DNA from: Chryseobacterium oleae
Lineage (GTDB): Bacteria > Bacteroidota > Bacteroidia > Flavobacteriales > Weeksellaceae
Assembly: GCF_900115055.1 (NCBI RefSeq)
Contig: NZ_FOVD01000008.1
Span: forward strand, 124,001-188,000
Length of the DNA: 64,000 bases
Direction: 5' to 3'
Shown: positions 45,173 through 54,857 of the stretch, in pieces
Position numbering within the stretch: the stretch's first letter is position 1
Layout: each line of letters begins with the position of its first letter
Notes under the pieces: model-generated
Seen by the model: only the letters and a program-made list of their open reading frames with translations
What the model was told of the DNA's origin: nothing
Databases searched by the model: none
Made by a program: the position numbers and the translations under genes

Positions 45173-46361
45173 ACTTAATACACTGATCGGAATTTGTGAA
45201 AAAGAGATCAAAGAAGATATTGTAGATCTGGGCATTTTCACCGGATATCCCGGACTGGCCCTGTATTATTTTGAAAAGCATAAGCTGTTTAATGACAGTG
45301 AAGCATTTGATAAATTTGAACATTATCTGGATAAATCCCTCAACGGGTTGCAGGAAGACAAGGTGTTTTCTTTATGCTCCGGTTCTGTAGGCATCTATTA
45401 TCTGATCTTTTATCTTACCAAAAACGAATATTTTGATGAGCCTATAGAGGAATCTTTCGAAGAATTCCCTGAATATGCCGATGATCTTCTGGAATACTAT
45501 GCCGGAAAAAGAAATTTCGATTATCTCCATGGTTTTATGGGCGTTCTGTTCTTATGCCTTGAGCTGTATTCCTTCAGCACGGACGATGATTTTAAACATA
45601 AGATAAAAGACAGAATCATCACGGTCGTTCACCTACTGAAATCTCTGTCAGTACCAGTTGACGAAGATAAAATTGCCTGGATCTCAAAGGGACTTTACAG
45701 CAAAGTGGAAGGCTTTTCATTTGGTTTTGCTCATGGGATTCCAAGTATCATAAGTCTGCTCAGCAATGTGTATACGGCTGGTATTGAAAAGGAAATCATT
45801 AAAGAAATGTTGGATAAGTCCTACAATTTCATCAGATCGGTACAGGGAGATTACGACGGTTCAAGCTTCCCGAATTTTATCACTGTACGTGACGGAGAAC
45901 GCATAGCCACCGACAGCAGTCGTCTGGCCTGGTGCTATGGGGATCTGAGTGTAGGGATTGCGATGCTCCATTACGGAAAGGCACTGGGAAACGAAGAAAG
46001 TGTTTCCGAAGCTGAAAAAATACTCCTGAAAACCACGGAAAGAGAATACGGAAAAACAGGCGTTGTAGATGTGTTCTTATGCCACGGCAGTTCGGGATTG
46101 ATTATGATGTATCATTATTTGTACAGAGTTACCGGAAATGAAGCCTTTAAAAAAGCTACAGATTTCTGGATCCAGGATACCCTTAGCATTGGCAGCCATC
46201 CGGAAACCGGGATGAGAACATGGCTGGGCAGTGAAGGCTGGATAGAGCAGGATACCATTCTGGAAGGGCGCACAGGACTGCTGCTACAACTCTATGCCTT
46301 AACCCATAAAGACTATAAAAACCCATTAGAAAAACTATTTTTACTAGACCATGAACATTGA
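45156..46361 (+). CDS. lanC: Lanthipeptide synthetase C (LanC-like cyclase)
   Basis: A 401-residue cyclase that joins Cys thiols to dehydrated Ser/Thr to form lanthionine rings. The zinc ligands are visible: Cys260 in AWCYGDLSVG and Cys309-His310 in LCHGSSG. His193 in FAHGIPS corresponds to the conserved His of NisC (FAHGxPG). The end EGRTGLLLQL is also typical. The N-terminal TGYPGLALYYFEKHK is the first alpha-toroid repeat. The length fits LanC (about 400-420). It overlaps the small membrane gene before it by 17 bp and lanB after it by 11 bp. Confidence 0.95.
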   Translation: MEKRDELNTLIGICEKEIKEDIVDLGIFTGYPGLALYYFEKHKLFNDSEAFDKFEHYLDKSLNGLQEDKVFSLCSGSVGIYYLIFYLTKNEYFDEPIEESFEEFPEYADDLLEYYAGKRNFDYLHGFMGVLFLCLELYSFSTDDDFKHKIKDRIITVVHLLKSLSVPVDEDKIAWISKGLYSKVEGFSFGFAHGIPSIISLLSNVYTAGIEKEIIKEMLDKSYNFIRSVQGDYDGSSFPNFITVRDGERIATDSSRLAWCYGDLSVGIAMLHYGKALGNEESVSEAEKILLKTTEREYGKTGVVDVFLCHGSSGLIMMYHYLYRVTGNEAFKKATDFWIQDTLSIGSHPETGMRTWLGSEGWIEQDTILEGRTGLLLQLYALTHKDYKNPLEKLFLLDHEH

Positions 46362-49300
46362 ATTTATAGATAAAATGATCCTCAGGACGCCCATCGGGTC
46401 TGTTGATGATCTTAAACCTATCAGTGAGATTAAAGATATAGCCACAGAAGGGTTGAAATTTGTAGAGAAAACCTTTACAGGACACTTCAGGCTGGCACTT
46501 CTGTATGCTACAAAAAATTTATTTGAGGAAATTACAAAAGCCATAGAGACCAAAGATCTTCCGGAGAAAATGTTTTTCAGCTATGTAAAATATTATGTAC
46601 GCTATTGCTCCAGATCGACACCGTTCGGACTGTTTTCTACTTATGGGGTTTGTGATTTGAAAGAAGGAGGTGATGCCTTTTCCGTGCAGATAGAGGAGAG
46701 CGAAATCCGTATGAGAATAAGCCTGAGCTACATCTATGAATTAAGTAGAGAAATCAGCAGCAGCAAAAATCTGTGGAAGTACAGTTTTCTGTATCCCAAT
46801 CAAACAGCTTTCAAGATTGCTGACGATATACGATATAACGAGCTGTATATCAAGCCTTATTCTATGAATTACAGACTGTCATCAGTCGCTTCCAACGATG
46901 TTCTGGAATATATCTTTTCAGAAAGCGGACAAGGAATCTATTTTGAAGATCTGTCTGCAAAGCTCCAGGAAGAAGGCTACGAGAAGGAAGAAGTAGAGGA
47001 ATATCTTGATGAACTGATTGAAAATAATGCCCTGCTGATGGACATTTTCCCGTCACCAGCCACCAATCATTATGTAGAGGCATTCATAGAAAAATTGAAG
47101 AAATTTAAAGATAACGGAGAAGTTATTTCAATAAAAGGAAAGGAAAAAACGGTCAAGCAGATTGTTGAAGAAGTAATTCAGCTTCAGAGTGATCTTAAAA
47201 ACGGGATCAAAGAATCAGAAGCCGGATCATCAGAAAAGCTGGAGAATCTGCTTCTGAATGAGATGCAGAATATTGATGTCACCAGCTTCAGAGACGGTGA
47301 GGCAGAGATTGGCAGCAAAGTCTTTCATAATGTAAAAAATACACTCTTTTCACTTTCCTATCTGAATTCCAGAAGGAAAGAGAAAGATCCTTCACTGACT
47401 CAGTTTATCGATGAATTTAAAGATAAATACGGAGAATCGGAACTTCCGCTTTTACATGTGATCGATCCGGAGCTGGGGATCTTTACAGATCGTGTAAGCA
47501 GCATCTCCACACCGTTTCTGGATGGAATTCTTTTTCAGACCGGAGGCGGAAAGGATTATAGATTTACAGAAGTAGATCAATACCTGTTCAGTAAATACCA
47601 AAATGCTTTACAATTCGGGAAAACTGAGGTTGTCCTGAAGAAAGAAGAATGTGCAAAATTCAAACCTTCCTATTCAAGGGTTTTCAGCCAGACGCTGAAC
47701 TGTAATATGACGCTGTTTAAAGATCAGCAGGGTCAAACGGTAACGGCTATTCATGGGGCATTCGGGTCCAGTGCGGTCAATAATATGGGGAGATTTACCC
47801 ACGGCTCTGAAAAACTGCAGAAGCTGGCCGAAAAAATCGTAGAAATAGAATATGAAAATCTGCATGAATCGGTGGAATATGCTGAAATTGTAGATCTTCC
47901 AAGTTTAAGGCATGGAAATCTAGTAGTGAGGGAAAACTATCTGAAAGACGAGATCCTGATCAATATTCCGGCTCCGTCAGATACGGGCAAGAACACTATA
48001 AAACTGTCTGATATTACCATTTCCATACGAAGTGAAGAGGTGATTTTAAGAAATAAAAATACCGGAAAGATCATCGTTCCGCGTTTGAGTAATTCCCATA
48101 ATTTCCAGCTGCAGAACTTGTCTCATATTTACAGATTCCTTTCGCTGATTCAGGTACAATGGGATTGCTCGATCAGTTTTTCATGGGGCTTTATCGATTC
48201 CTTTGCCAAATTTACCCCTCGTGTTAAAATTGAAAGAGTAATCGTCAAAGAAGCTGCCTGGAATCTGAACCAGACCGATCTTACCTTTTTAAAGGCAAAA
48301 GAGGAAAACCTTTTCTCAGAATTCAAAACATTCAAGGAAGAATGGAAAATTCCGGATAGCGTTTATCTGGTGGAAGGAGACAACAAGCTTCTTTTTGACC
48401 TTTCTTCTGAAGTTTTCATCCGCCTTTTCGTTTCTATGATTACGAAAAAGGAGAAAGTTACCCTGATTGAAGATTTGGTTACAGAAAACTCCAACGTTAT
48501 GAGTAAGGATAAAAAACCTTTTTATTCTGAACTCCTGATTCCTGTGATCATACAGGATGAAAAACAGAATTTTGAGTTTAAAGACCTTTCCGACAACCGT
48601 TCCAAGTTGTCTCCGCTGTCTGAATGTTTATACATGAATATCTACACGGGCGAACAACAGATGGATTCTCTTCTCAAAAATGAACTTTTTGAGCTTAATG
48701 GAAAATTGTTTGAAAAAGATCTGATCAACAACTTCTTCTTTATACGGTATAACGAAAACGGAACCCACATCAGGCTGAGGTATTTCATCAAAAATTATGA
48801 AGTTTACAACGATCTGTTTGCCCATATCCGTGAAGCGATGGGAACATACATAGAGCAGGATATCATCAAATCATTTGAGATCACTACCTACAAAAGAGAA
48901 CTTGAAAGATATGACTATGCCGGCATTGAATTCTCTGAAACCTATTTCGGTAAAGAAAGTGCCATGATCATGCTTCTGTTGAGGGAGCTGGAAGAAGTCG
49001 GGTTTGAAGACCGATGGCTGGCAGGAACTGTTTTCATAGATAAACTGTTGGACAAGTTCGCGTATACGCTGGATGGGAAAATGGAATTTTTCACTCAGTT
49101 AAGCAGCCAGTTCAATCAGGAATTTAATTCCAACAAAGCCCTGACAAAAGTAATAGCGACAAAATATAAGTCTTCCGAACAGGCTATTCATAGTTCTATC
49201 GGTTTGGAAAATAATGAATTAGCCAATGTTTACAGACTGTTTGATTCATTCCTGAATTCTTTCTCACTTGATAATCTTTTAAGTGAAAAGGGCAGGGAAG

Positions 49301-49461
49301 ACCGCAACAGTTATGTGGGGAGCTTAATCCATATGTTCTTTAACAGACTGCTTGTTTCCCAGCACAGAAAGCAGGAACTGGTGATTTACAATTTCATGCT
49401 GAAGTTCTACAAAACCCAGTTAAATAAAAAAACAACCGTAAAGGAAACTCCTGTTGTTTAA
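46351..49461 (+). CDS. lanB: Class I lanthipeptide dehydratase (full-length LanB)
   Basis: A 1036-residue single-chain dehydratase. The N-terminal glutamylation domain (about 1-720) has the hallmark RYCSRSTPFGLFSTYGV (about 84-101) and LRHGNLVVRENYL. The C-terminal elimination domain (SpaB_C type, about 725-1020) has LYMNIYTGEQQMDSLL, then FFIRYNENGTHIRLRYFIK. LanB uses glutamyl-tRNA to glutamylate Ser/Thr of the core, then eliminates glutamate to give dehydroalanine/dehydrobutyrine. Fusion of both domains distinguishes it from split thiopeptide-type enzymes. It overlaps lanC by 11 bp and is the last gene of the operon, ending before a strong terminator. No LanT transporter or LanFEG immunity gene follows. 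Confidence 0.95.
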   Translation: MNIEFIDKMILRTPIGSVDDLKPISEIKDIATEGLKFVEKTFTGHFRLALLYATKNLFEEITKAIETKDLPEKMFFSYVKYYVRYCSRSTPFGLFSTYGVCDLKEGGDAFSVQIEESEIRMRISLSYIYELSREISSSKNLWKYSFLYPNQTAFKIADDIRYNELYIKPYSMNYRLSSVASNDVLEYIFSESGQGIYFEDLSAKLQEEGYEKEEVEEYLDELIENNALLMDIFPSPATNHYVEAFIEKLKKFKDNGEVISIKGKEKTVKQIVEEVIQLQSDLKNGIKESEAGSSEKLENLLLNEMQNIDVTSFRDGEAEIGSKVFHNVKNTLFSLSYLNSRRKEKDPSLTQFIDEFKDKYGESELPLLHVIDPELGIFTDRVSSISTPFLDGILFQTGGGKDYRFTEVDQYLFSKYQNALQFGKTEVVLKKEECAKFKPSYSRVFSQTLNCNMTLFKDQQGQTVTAIHGAFGSSAVNNMGRFTHGSEKLQKLAEKIVEIEYENLHESVEYAEIVDLPSLRHGNLVVRENYLKDEILINIPAPSDTGKNTIKLSDITISIRSEEVILRNKNTGKIIVPRLSNSHNFQLQNLSHIYRFLSLIQVQWDCSISFSWGFIDSFAKFTPRVKIERVIVKEAAWNLNQTDLTFLKAKEENLFSEFKTFKEEWKIPDSVYLVEGDNKLLFDLSSEVFIRLFVSMITKKEKVTLIEDLVTENSNVMSKDKKPFYSELLIPVIIQDEKQNFEFKDLSDNRSKLSPLSECLYMNIYTGEQQMDSLLKNELFELNGKLFEKDLINNFFFIRYNENGTHIRLRYFIKNYEVYNDLFAHIREAMGTYIEQDIIKSFEITTYKRELERYDYAGIEFSETYFGKESAMIMLLLRELEEVGFEDRWLAGTVFIDKLLDKFAYTLDGKMEFFTQLSSQFNQEFNSNKALTKVIATKYKSSEQAIHSSIGLENNELANVYRLFDSFLNSFSLDNLLSEKGREDRNSYVGSLIHMFFNRLLVSQHRKQELVIYNFMLKFYKTQLNKKTTVKETPVV

Positions 49462-49480
49462 ATAATTGATAAATAAATTG

Positions 49481-49517
49481 AAAGTCCACCGAATCGGAGA
49501 TTCGGTGGACTTTTTTT
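49481..49517 (+). terminator. Rho-independent terminator after lanB
   Basis: Perfect 15-bp stem AAAGTCCACCGAATC (49481-49495) with GATTCGGTGGACTTT (49499-49513) around GGA, then T-run. It closes the lanthipeptide operon. Confidence 0.92.
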
Positions 49518-49614
49518 ATCCTTACATTGGGTGGAATCCATGGCAAAATTTTACACCTTGCCATGGATATTAACAGTAACCTTTAGGCTTGTAACTTTAA
49601 TTTTATTGACCCAT

Positions 49615-50112
49615 TTAGTCTGGCTTGTTTGCTGTGTGAAGATAAAGTTGGGTATTGCCAGGATTTTCTTTTTCTCCGGTTTCAATGACGTCTGTAAACC
49701 CTATTTTTCTGTACAGATTATAGGCTTTTTCATTTTTATCGGTAACTTCTAAGAAAATAGTGATGTCGGGAAATCTTTCAGCAGCTTCTCCAATCACAGC
49801 CTGAATTAATCCCCAACCGATATTTTTCCCCTGAAAATGCTCTTTCACATACATCTGATAGATACTTCCTGTATGATCTTCCTCTTTTACAAATGCACAG
49901 ATTCCGATCAGCCCATCGTCAGAAAATGCGCCCATCATGAATCTACCCTGAGTCTGATCTTCTATATCAGATTCCATTCTGAATTTTTCAATCTGTAACG
50001 CTTCCTGATAAACAGCCCCGAATGATTCCGGAAATTTTTCCAGACTTTCCAGCCGGATGATTTTGTAATTTTTACTTTCGTGAGGTAAGAGAACACGGTA
50101 TTTAATATTCAT
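49615..50112 (-). CDS. GNAT-family N-acetyltransferase
   Basis: A 165-residue acetyltransferase. The acetyl-CoA-binding motif is seen in IYQMYVKEHFQGKNIGWGLI (Q-x-x-G-x-G/A equivalent) and the C-terminal ITIFLEVTDKNEKAYNLYRKIGFTDVIETG is characteristic. The substrate cannot be told; small molecules or protein N-termini are both possible. It is transcribed toward the lanB terminator. Nothing besides position links it to the lanthipeptide. Confidence 0.88.
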   Translation of the reverse strand: MNIKYRVLLPHESKNYKIIRLESLEKFPESFGAVYQEALQIEKFRMESDIEDQTQGRFMMGAFSDDGLIGICAFVKEEDHTGSIYQMYVKEHFQGKNIGWGLIQAVIGEAAERFPDITIFLEVTDKNEKAYNLYRKIGFTDVIETGEKENPGNTQLYLHTANKPD

Positions 50113-50438
50113 GTAGATTGAAAATTTGAATTATTTTTTTCGTAGTATGTATTAAATTTGAGAAAATATTTTTAAAATAAAATCATTCTTTTTAATAAAA
50201 AACAAATTATTCTCTTTTTTAATTAACATATTTAATAAGAATACTTCTAATTAGTATTTTTGTTTTCTGTTTTTTATTTAATTAAAAGCTTAAATTTGCG
50301 TATATTTATAACGAAAAAACGAATAAACCATTAATATGTTTAATGCTGGTCATTGAACATTGAAAAAACTACAAGTTGCATAGAAAGGCATAATCCTGGA
50401 AAAATAACGGATAAATTGTATATGAATACCATCCTACT
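50113..50438. other. Very AT-rich promoter region of the TPR-HTH gene trio
   Basis: No gene. Long A/T tracts fill 50130-50320. Matches to TAnnTTTG exist at 50255-50262 and 50291-50298, without a well-spaced TTG. It probably carries the promoters for the GNAT gene to the left and the TPR-HTH genes to the right. Confidence 0.4.
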
Positions 50439-51890
50439 ATGAAAAAATTGATAGTCCGCACCCTACGGATGATTATATTATTTACTATTATTTCATGCAA
50501 CCAGACTTCTACCTACAACCATACAGAAGACTTTGATCAGCCTTTGATCACACAGAATAATGAAATGAATGCTTCAGGTGAATTTGAAGCACTCGTTCAG
50601 CTGAATGGTGAGTATTTTAAAAAAGCAGGCAGAATGGGCTATGAAGAAGGGAAAGGACTTTGCTTTCTCAATGTGGCCAATGTCAATTCTACAGAAGGAG
50701 ACTATGAAAGAGCTCACATCCTTCTGGATAAAGCCGGAGAAAGTCTAAAGAAATCAGAAAATAGCTTTCACAGGGCTAAATTTTATGACAGTTACGCCCA
50801 TTATTATTCCCATCTCAAGCAGTATGATAAAGCGGTCATCTACAGTGATTCGGCACTCCATTCTTTGAAAAAAGCACCGGAATCAGAACTTAAAAAGAAG
50901 CTGATGCCGCGAATTTATATCAACCGGGGAACCTATTTTGCATGGAAAGGGCAGTTTGGAAATTCACTAAAAAATTTTCATAAAGGAAATGCTTTGGAGA
51001 AATCCGCATATTCCAACTGTATGATTGCCCAGTATCATCTCTATACCAATAAATTGGACTCAGCGGGAATATATGCATTGCGGGCAGAAGACATGATGAA
51101 CCGTCATAAAACACCTGATATTGAAAGACTTTGGATCTATTATACTGTCGGATATTACAATAATGAAATCAACCATTACGACGAAGCTGAGAAAATGCTG
51201 AAAAATGCACTGGAACTCAGTATAAAAACCAGGCTTACCTATTCTTTTCACATAAAAGACGTATACAAAGCTCTTGCAGACCTTTACAAAAAGAAAAAAG
51301 ACAGTGAAAAGGCTTATTTCTATCTCAATAAATACCTTGAAGAAGATGGCAGACTTGCTGAAGCCAGATTTGCAGCCATCAATACAACTACAGACAGCTT
51401 TATATCCGAAGCTAAAAAGGAATCGGATAAACGTGAAAATAATTTATGGATTATAGGCATTCTGTCCCTTATTATCCTTTCTGTATCGGGAATGTCTGTA
51501 TGGAAAAATATTCAGCATTTAAAACACAGGAAGAAAAGTCTAAAATCAGAAACTGATACGCTGAAAAACCGCGTATATGAGAAAAAACTTCAGGAAGTAA
51601 CGGATCTTGCTAAAAATAATGATTCTTCATTCCTCATGAAATTTAAAGAACTGCATCCTGAGTTTATCAGTCGGCTACTGACCATTAACCCTGATCTTGA
51701 GAATTCTGAACTGGCTTTCTGTGGCCTGTTGAAATTGCATTTTACGTCCAAAGAAATAGCGGATTATACTTTTGTTCAGCATAAATCTATTCAGCAGAAA
51801 AAATACAGGCTCAGGAAAAAACTGAATATTGAAGGAGATCAGGATATCTACGAGTTCTTTGATCATCTCGGGGATTCTTCTGATAATTAA
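50439..51890 (+). CDS. TPR - transmembrane - HTH regulator, paralogue 1
   Basis: A 483-residue protein with an unusual plan. The N-terminus is a lipoprotein-like signal (LFTIISCNQ, Cys near 20). TPR-like helices fill about 50-310, such as YEEGKGLCFLNVANVNSTEG, YDKAVIYSDSALHSLKK and DSEKAYFYLNKYLEED. One TM helix follows (LWIIGILSLIILSVSGMSVW, about 334-355), then a coiled coil and a C-terminal helix-turn-helix (LLKLHFTSKEIADYTFVQHKSIQQKKYRLRKKL), like those of LuxR-type regulators. This family occurs widely in Flavobacteriia. It probably senses an extracytoplasmic signal and regulates transcription directly. It is the most divergent of three tandem copies. Confidence 0.8.
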   Translation: MKKLIVRTLRMIILFTIISCNQTSTYNHTEDFDQPLITQNNEMNASGEFEALVQLNGEYFKKAGRMGYEEGKGLCFLNVANVNSTEGDYERAHILLDKAGESLKKSENSFHRAKFYDSYAHYYSHLKQYDKAVIYSDSALHSLKKAPESELKKKLMPRIYINRGTYFAWKGQFGNSLKNFHKGNALEKSAYSNCMIAQYHLYTNKLDSAGIYALRAEDMMNRHKTPDIERLWIYYTVGYYNNEINHYDEAEKMLKNALELSIKTRLTYSFHIKDVYKALADLYKKKKDSEKAYFYLNKYLEEDGRLAEARFAAINTTTDSFISEAKKESDKRENNLWIIGILSLIILSVSGMSVWKNIQHLKHRKKSLKSETDTLKNRVYEKKLQEVTDLAKNNDSSFLMKFKELHPEFISRLLTINPDLENSELAFCGLLKLHFTSKEIADYTFVQHKSIQQKKYRLRKKLNIEGDQDIYEFFDHLGDSSDN

Positions 51891-51929
51891 ACTTTAAAAA
51901 TTGCTCTTACATTAAATATAGAAATAGAC

Positions 51930-53354
51930 ATGACACGCTGTTTTATTTTCGTTTTGTTCTTTATTTTAACGTCATGCACAAAGAGTTTTCGTAACCAATA
52001 TGAAAAAGACTTTGATATTCCTTTAATGAATCAGAATGAAAAATTTCATATTTCCGGTGACTATAATTCATTGGTAAGGATCAATAAAGAATACTATAAA
52101 AAGGCAGCCAGATTAGGATATAAAGAGGGAATGGCACTTTGTTTCATCAACTTAGCGAATGTCAATATACCTCTCCAGAATTATGAAAACGCACAGGTTC
52201 TCTTTAATAAAGCGGAGAGTATGGTCAGTACTTCCAAAAGTAATATCCTTAAAGCTAAATTTTATAATGATTATGGTAGTTTTCAGCTTGAACTTAAACG
52301 GCTGGATAAAGCATTTGAGTACAATGAAAAAGCTCTGAATTATATAAAGGGAATTCCTGTGTCTCCTTTTCAGAAGGAGGTTTTGTATAAGATTTATTAT
52401 AAGAGGGCTGCTTATCTTCTCCAAAAAAATAAATACCGGGATGCTATACATTATTTTCGTAAAGCAGGAACTCTTGATGATTTGGGACGGGCGGACTGTG
52501 CGATCGGGGATATTTATCTGTATGAACTGGGAAAACTGGATTCAGCTCATATCTATCTTAAAAGAGCAGCCGATGCTGCTAATGCCCGCGGAAGATCTGA
52601 TGCTATTTCATTGAATGCCAATACTGTTCTCGGAGAGTATTATATCATGACAAAGGAATATGATAATGCCGAAAAAGTATTGCTCCACGCTCTTGAAATT
52701 AATAAAAAGATAAAGCATATTTTCTCAAAATATAGGCAATATGTCTATATAGATCTCAAAAATTTATACGAAGAAAAAGGGGATAAAGAAAAAGCCTATT
52801 CCTATCTGCAGGCGTATGCAAAGGAAAAAGACAAGTCTGATACTGCAGTTCTCAAAGCCATTAATCATGATATGGAGGACTTTATCTCAGGTGTTGAAAA
52901 AGACGCCCAACGTCATATGAATAAGGTACTTTTGCTGTGCATTGTTTCTTTGCTGGTAATTTTTCCGATTGGTATGTATTTGTGGAAGATCATCAGACAG
53001 CTGAAAGATAAAAGGGAAATGCTTAAATATGAAGCTGAAAAGTTGAAAAGTCTGATGAATGACACAACCCAGAAAGAAGTGGTTGAGCTGGCAAGAAAAA
53101 ACGATCCCGGATTTTTAGATACTTTTAAAAAGGCATATCCCGGTTTCACTGAAAATATACTCGTTATGAATCCCGATCTTGAAAATTCTGACCTGGTTTT
53201 CTGTGCGATGCTGAAACTTCACTTTACGTCCAAAGAAATAGCAAACTATACCTGTGTTCAGCATAAATCTGTTCAGCAGAAAAAATATAGACTTAGAAAA
53301 AAACTGAATATGGAAAGAGATCGGGATATTTATGAATTTTTAGATGCTGTTTAA
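51930..53354 (+). CDS. TPR - transmembrane - HTH regulator, paralogue 2
   Basis: A 474-residue copy with the same order: lipoprotein-like signal (FILTSCTKS), TPR region (about 45-310; KLDSAHIYLKRAADAANARG, EYDNAEKVLLHALEINKK), TM (VLLLCIVSLLVIFPIGMYLW, about 330-350), coiled coil, and the HTH AMLKLHFTSKEIANYTCVQHKSVQQKKYRLRKKL. It is much closer to paralogue 3 than to 1: the segment AINHDMEDFI and the TM neighbourhood are almost shared. It begins 39 bp after paralogue 1. The three may form one transcription unit. Confidence 0.8.
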   Translation: MTRCFIFVLFFILTSCTKSFRNQYEKDFDIPLMNQNEKFHISGDYNSLVRINKEYYKKAARLGYKEGMALCFINLANVNIPLQNYENAQVLFNKAESMVSTSKSNILKAKFYNDYGSFQLELKRLDKAFEYNEKALNYIKGIPVSPFQKEVLYKIYYKRAAYLLQKNKYRDAIHYFRKAGTLDDLGRADCAIGDIYLYELGKLDSAHIYLKRAADAANARGRSDAISLNANTVLGEYYIMTKEYDNAEKVLLHALEINKKIKHIFSKYRQYVYIDLKNLYEEKGDKEKAYSYLQAYAKEKDKSDTAVLKAINHDMEDFISGVEKDAQRHMNKVLLLCIVSLLVIFPIGMYLWKIIRQLKDKREMLKYEAEKLKSLMNDTTQKEVVELARKNDPGFLDTFKKAYPGFTENILVMNPDLENSDLVFCAMLKLHFTSKEIANYTCVQHKSVQQKKYRLRKKLNMERDRDIYEFLDAV

Positions 53355-53432
53355 AACCCCTGTTTTATTTTGGAGCCGGGGAAATGGTTTTATACCTTTA
53401 TTGATTGAAATAACTTTATACAAAAACGTATC

Positions 53433-54857
53433 ATGATACGCTGTCTTATTTTCGCACTACTTTTCATCCTGCTTTCGTGCAGTAAGGATTCCCATCGGTA
53501 TGAAAAGGATTTCGATACACCCTTACTGAAACAGAATGAACAGCTGCGTCTTTCCGGAGATTATGATGCTTTGGTAAAACTGAATAAAGACTATTATCAA
53601 AAAGCTGAAAATGCTGGCTATGCAGAAGGAAAAGCACTGTGCTTCCTGAATCTCGGTAATGTAAATCTACCCCTTGAAAACTACAAAAGAGCAGAGTTTT
53701 TCTTCAATAAAGCAGAAAAAATTCTTAAATACTCTAAAAGTAATATTCACAGAGCCAAATTCTATAATGACTTTAGTAATTTTCAGCTGCATCTTAAACG
53801 GCTGGACAAATCTTTTGAATATAATACATTGGCAATGAATTATATAAAAGATACTAAAGATTCTCAATTCCGTAATGATGTTCTCTTTAAAATTTACTAC
53901 AAGCGCGGAGATTATTTTTACCGGAAAAAGATGTACGACCCAGCGTTGGAATATTTTCATAAAGCAGGAAAATTAGATCATTCGGGAAGGGCAGAATGTG
54001 CTCTTGGAGATCTATATCTGTATGGATTTAAGAATATGGATTCAGCACGGTTTTATCTCTCTGCAATAGCAGAAAAATCCAACCGGCAGGGCAGGACAGA
54101 CGGTGTGGCTCTTAATGCCAATACTGTTCTTGGCGAGTATTATATGATCACCAAACAGTATGATAAAGCAGAAGTATCTCTGCTGAAGGCATTGGAAATC
54201 AATAAGAAAACAAAATATGTCTTTGCCCAGTACACCAAATATGTTTATACAGATCTCAAATCCCTGTATGAGAGTATGGGAGATAAAGAAAAGGCACTTA
54301 TATATTTACAAGCTTATACGGAAGAAAGAAATAAATCTGATACGGCTTTGCTGGAAGCCATCAATCATGATATGGAAGGTTTTATCACCGAAACGGAGAC
54401 AGATTCCGAGCAGCATAGAAGTAAAGTATTGCTTTTGTGCATTGTGTCCGTATTTATTCTGTCGCTGGTAGCCATGTACCTGTGGAAAACCATCAAGCAG
54501 CTGAAGGAAAAAAGAAAAATACTTAAACGCGAAGCAGAGCAGCTGAAAAATCAGATGCATGACAACAGCCAGGAAGAAGTTTTAGAATTGGCAAGGAAGA
54601 ACGATCCTTCATTTCTGGACATTTTCAGACAAGCTTATCCTGGTTTCATTGAAAAGGTACTGACCTTAAACCCTGATCTTGAAAATTCTGACCTGATTTT
54701 CTGTGCCATGCTGAAACTTCATTTTACTTCTAAAGAGATTGCCAGCTACACTTCTGTGCAACCGAGATCTGTTCAGCAGAAAAAGTACAGACTCAGAAAA
54801 AAACTGAATATTCCTACAGAGACAGATACCTATCAGTTTTTTGATAGTTTGGTGTGA
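53433..54857 (+). CDS. TPR - transmembrane - HTH regulator, paralogue 3
   Basis: A 474-residue protein, the same length as paralogue 2 and colinear with it: lipoprotein-like signal (FILLSCSKD), TPRs (AEGKALCFLNLGNVNLPLEN, DKAEVSLLKALEINKK), TM (VLLLCIVSVFILSLVAMYLW), basic coiled coil and the C-terminal HTH LHFTSKEIASYTSVQPRSVQQKKYRLRKKL. It is 78 bp downstream of paralogue 2. It lacks the His of QHKS found in both other copies (QPRS), possibly altering DNA recognition. Confidence 0.8.
   Translation: MIRCLIFALLFILLSCSKDSHRYEKDFDTPLLKQNEQLRLSGDYDALVKLNKDYYQKAENAGYAEGKALCFLNLGNVNLPLENYKRAEFFFNKAEKILKYSKSNIHRAKFYNDFSNFQLHLKRLDKSFEYNTLAMNYIKDTKDSQFRNDVLFKIYYKRGDYFYRKKMYDPALEYFHKAGKLDHSGRAECALGDLYLYGFKNMDSARFYLSAIAEKSNRQGRTDGVALNANTVLGEYYMITKQYDKAEVSLLKALEINKKTKYVFAQYTKYVYTDLKSLYESMGDKEKALIYLQAYTEERNKSDTALLEAINHDMEGFITETETDSEQHRSKVLLLCIVSVFILSLVAMYLWKTIKQLKEKRKILKREAEQLKNQMHDNSQEEVLELARKNDPSFLDIFRQAYPGFIEKVLTLNPDLENSDLIFCAMLKLHFTSKEIASYTSVQPRSVQQKKYRLRKKLNIPTETDTYQFFDSLV

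Noticed and set aside
49531-49752. 73-aa open frame on the plus strand opposite the GNAT gene
   Set aside because: Overlaps the GNAT gene on the other strand over most of its length, is Phe/Leu-rich, and begins within the lanB terminator region.
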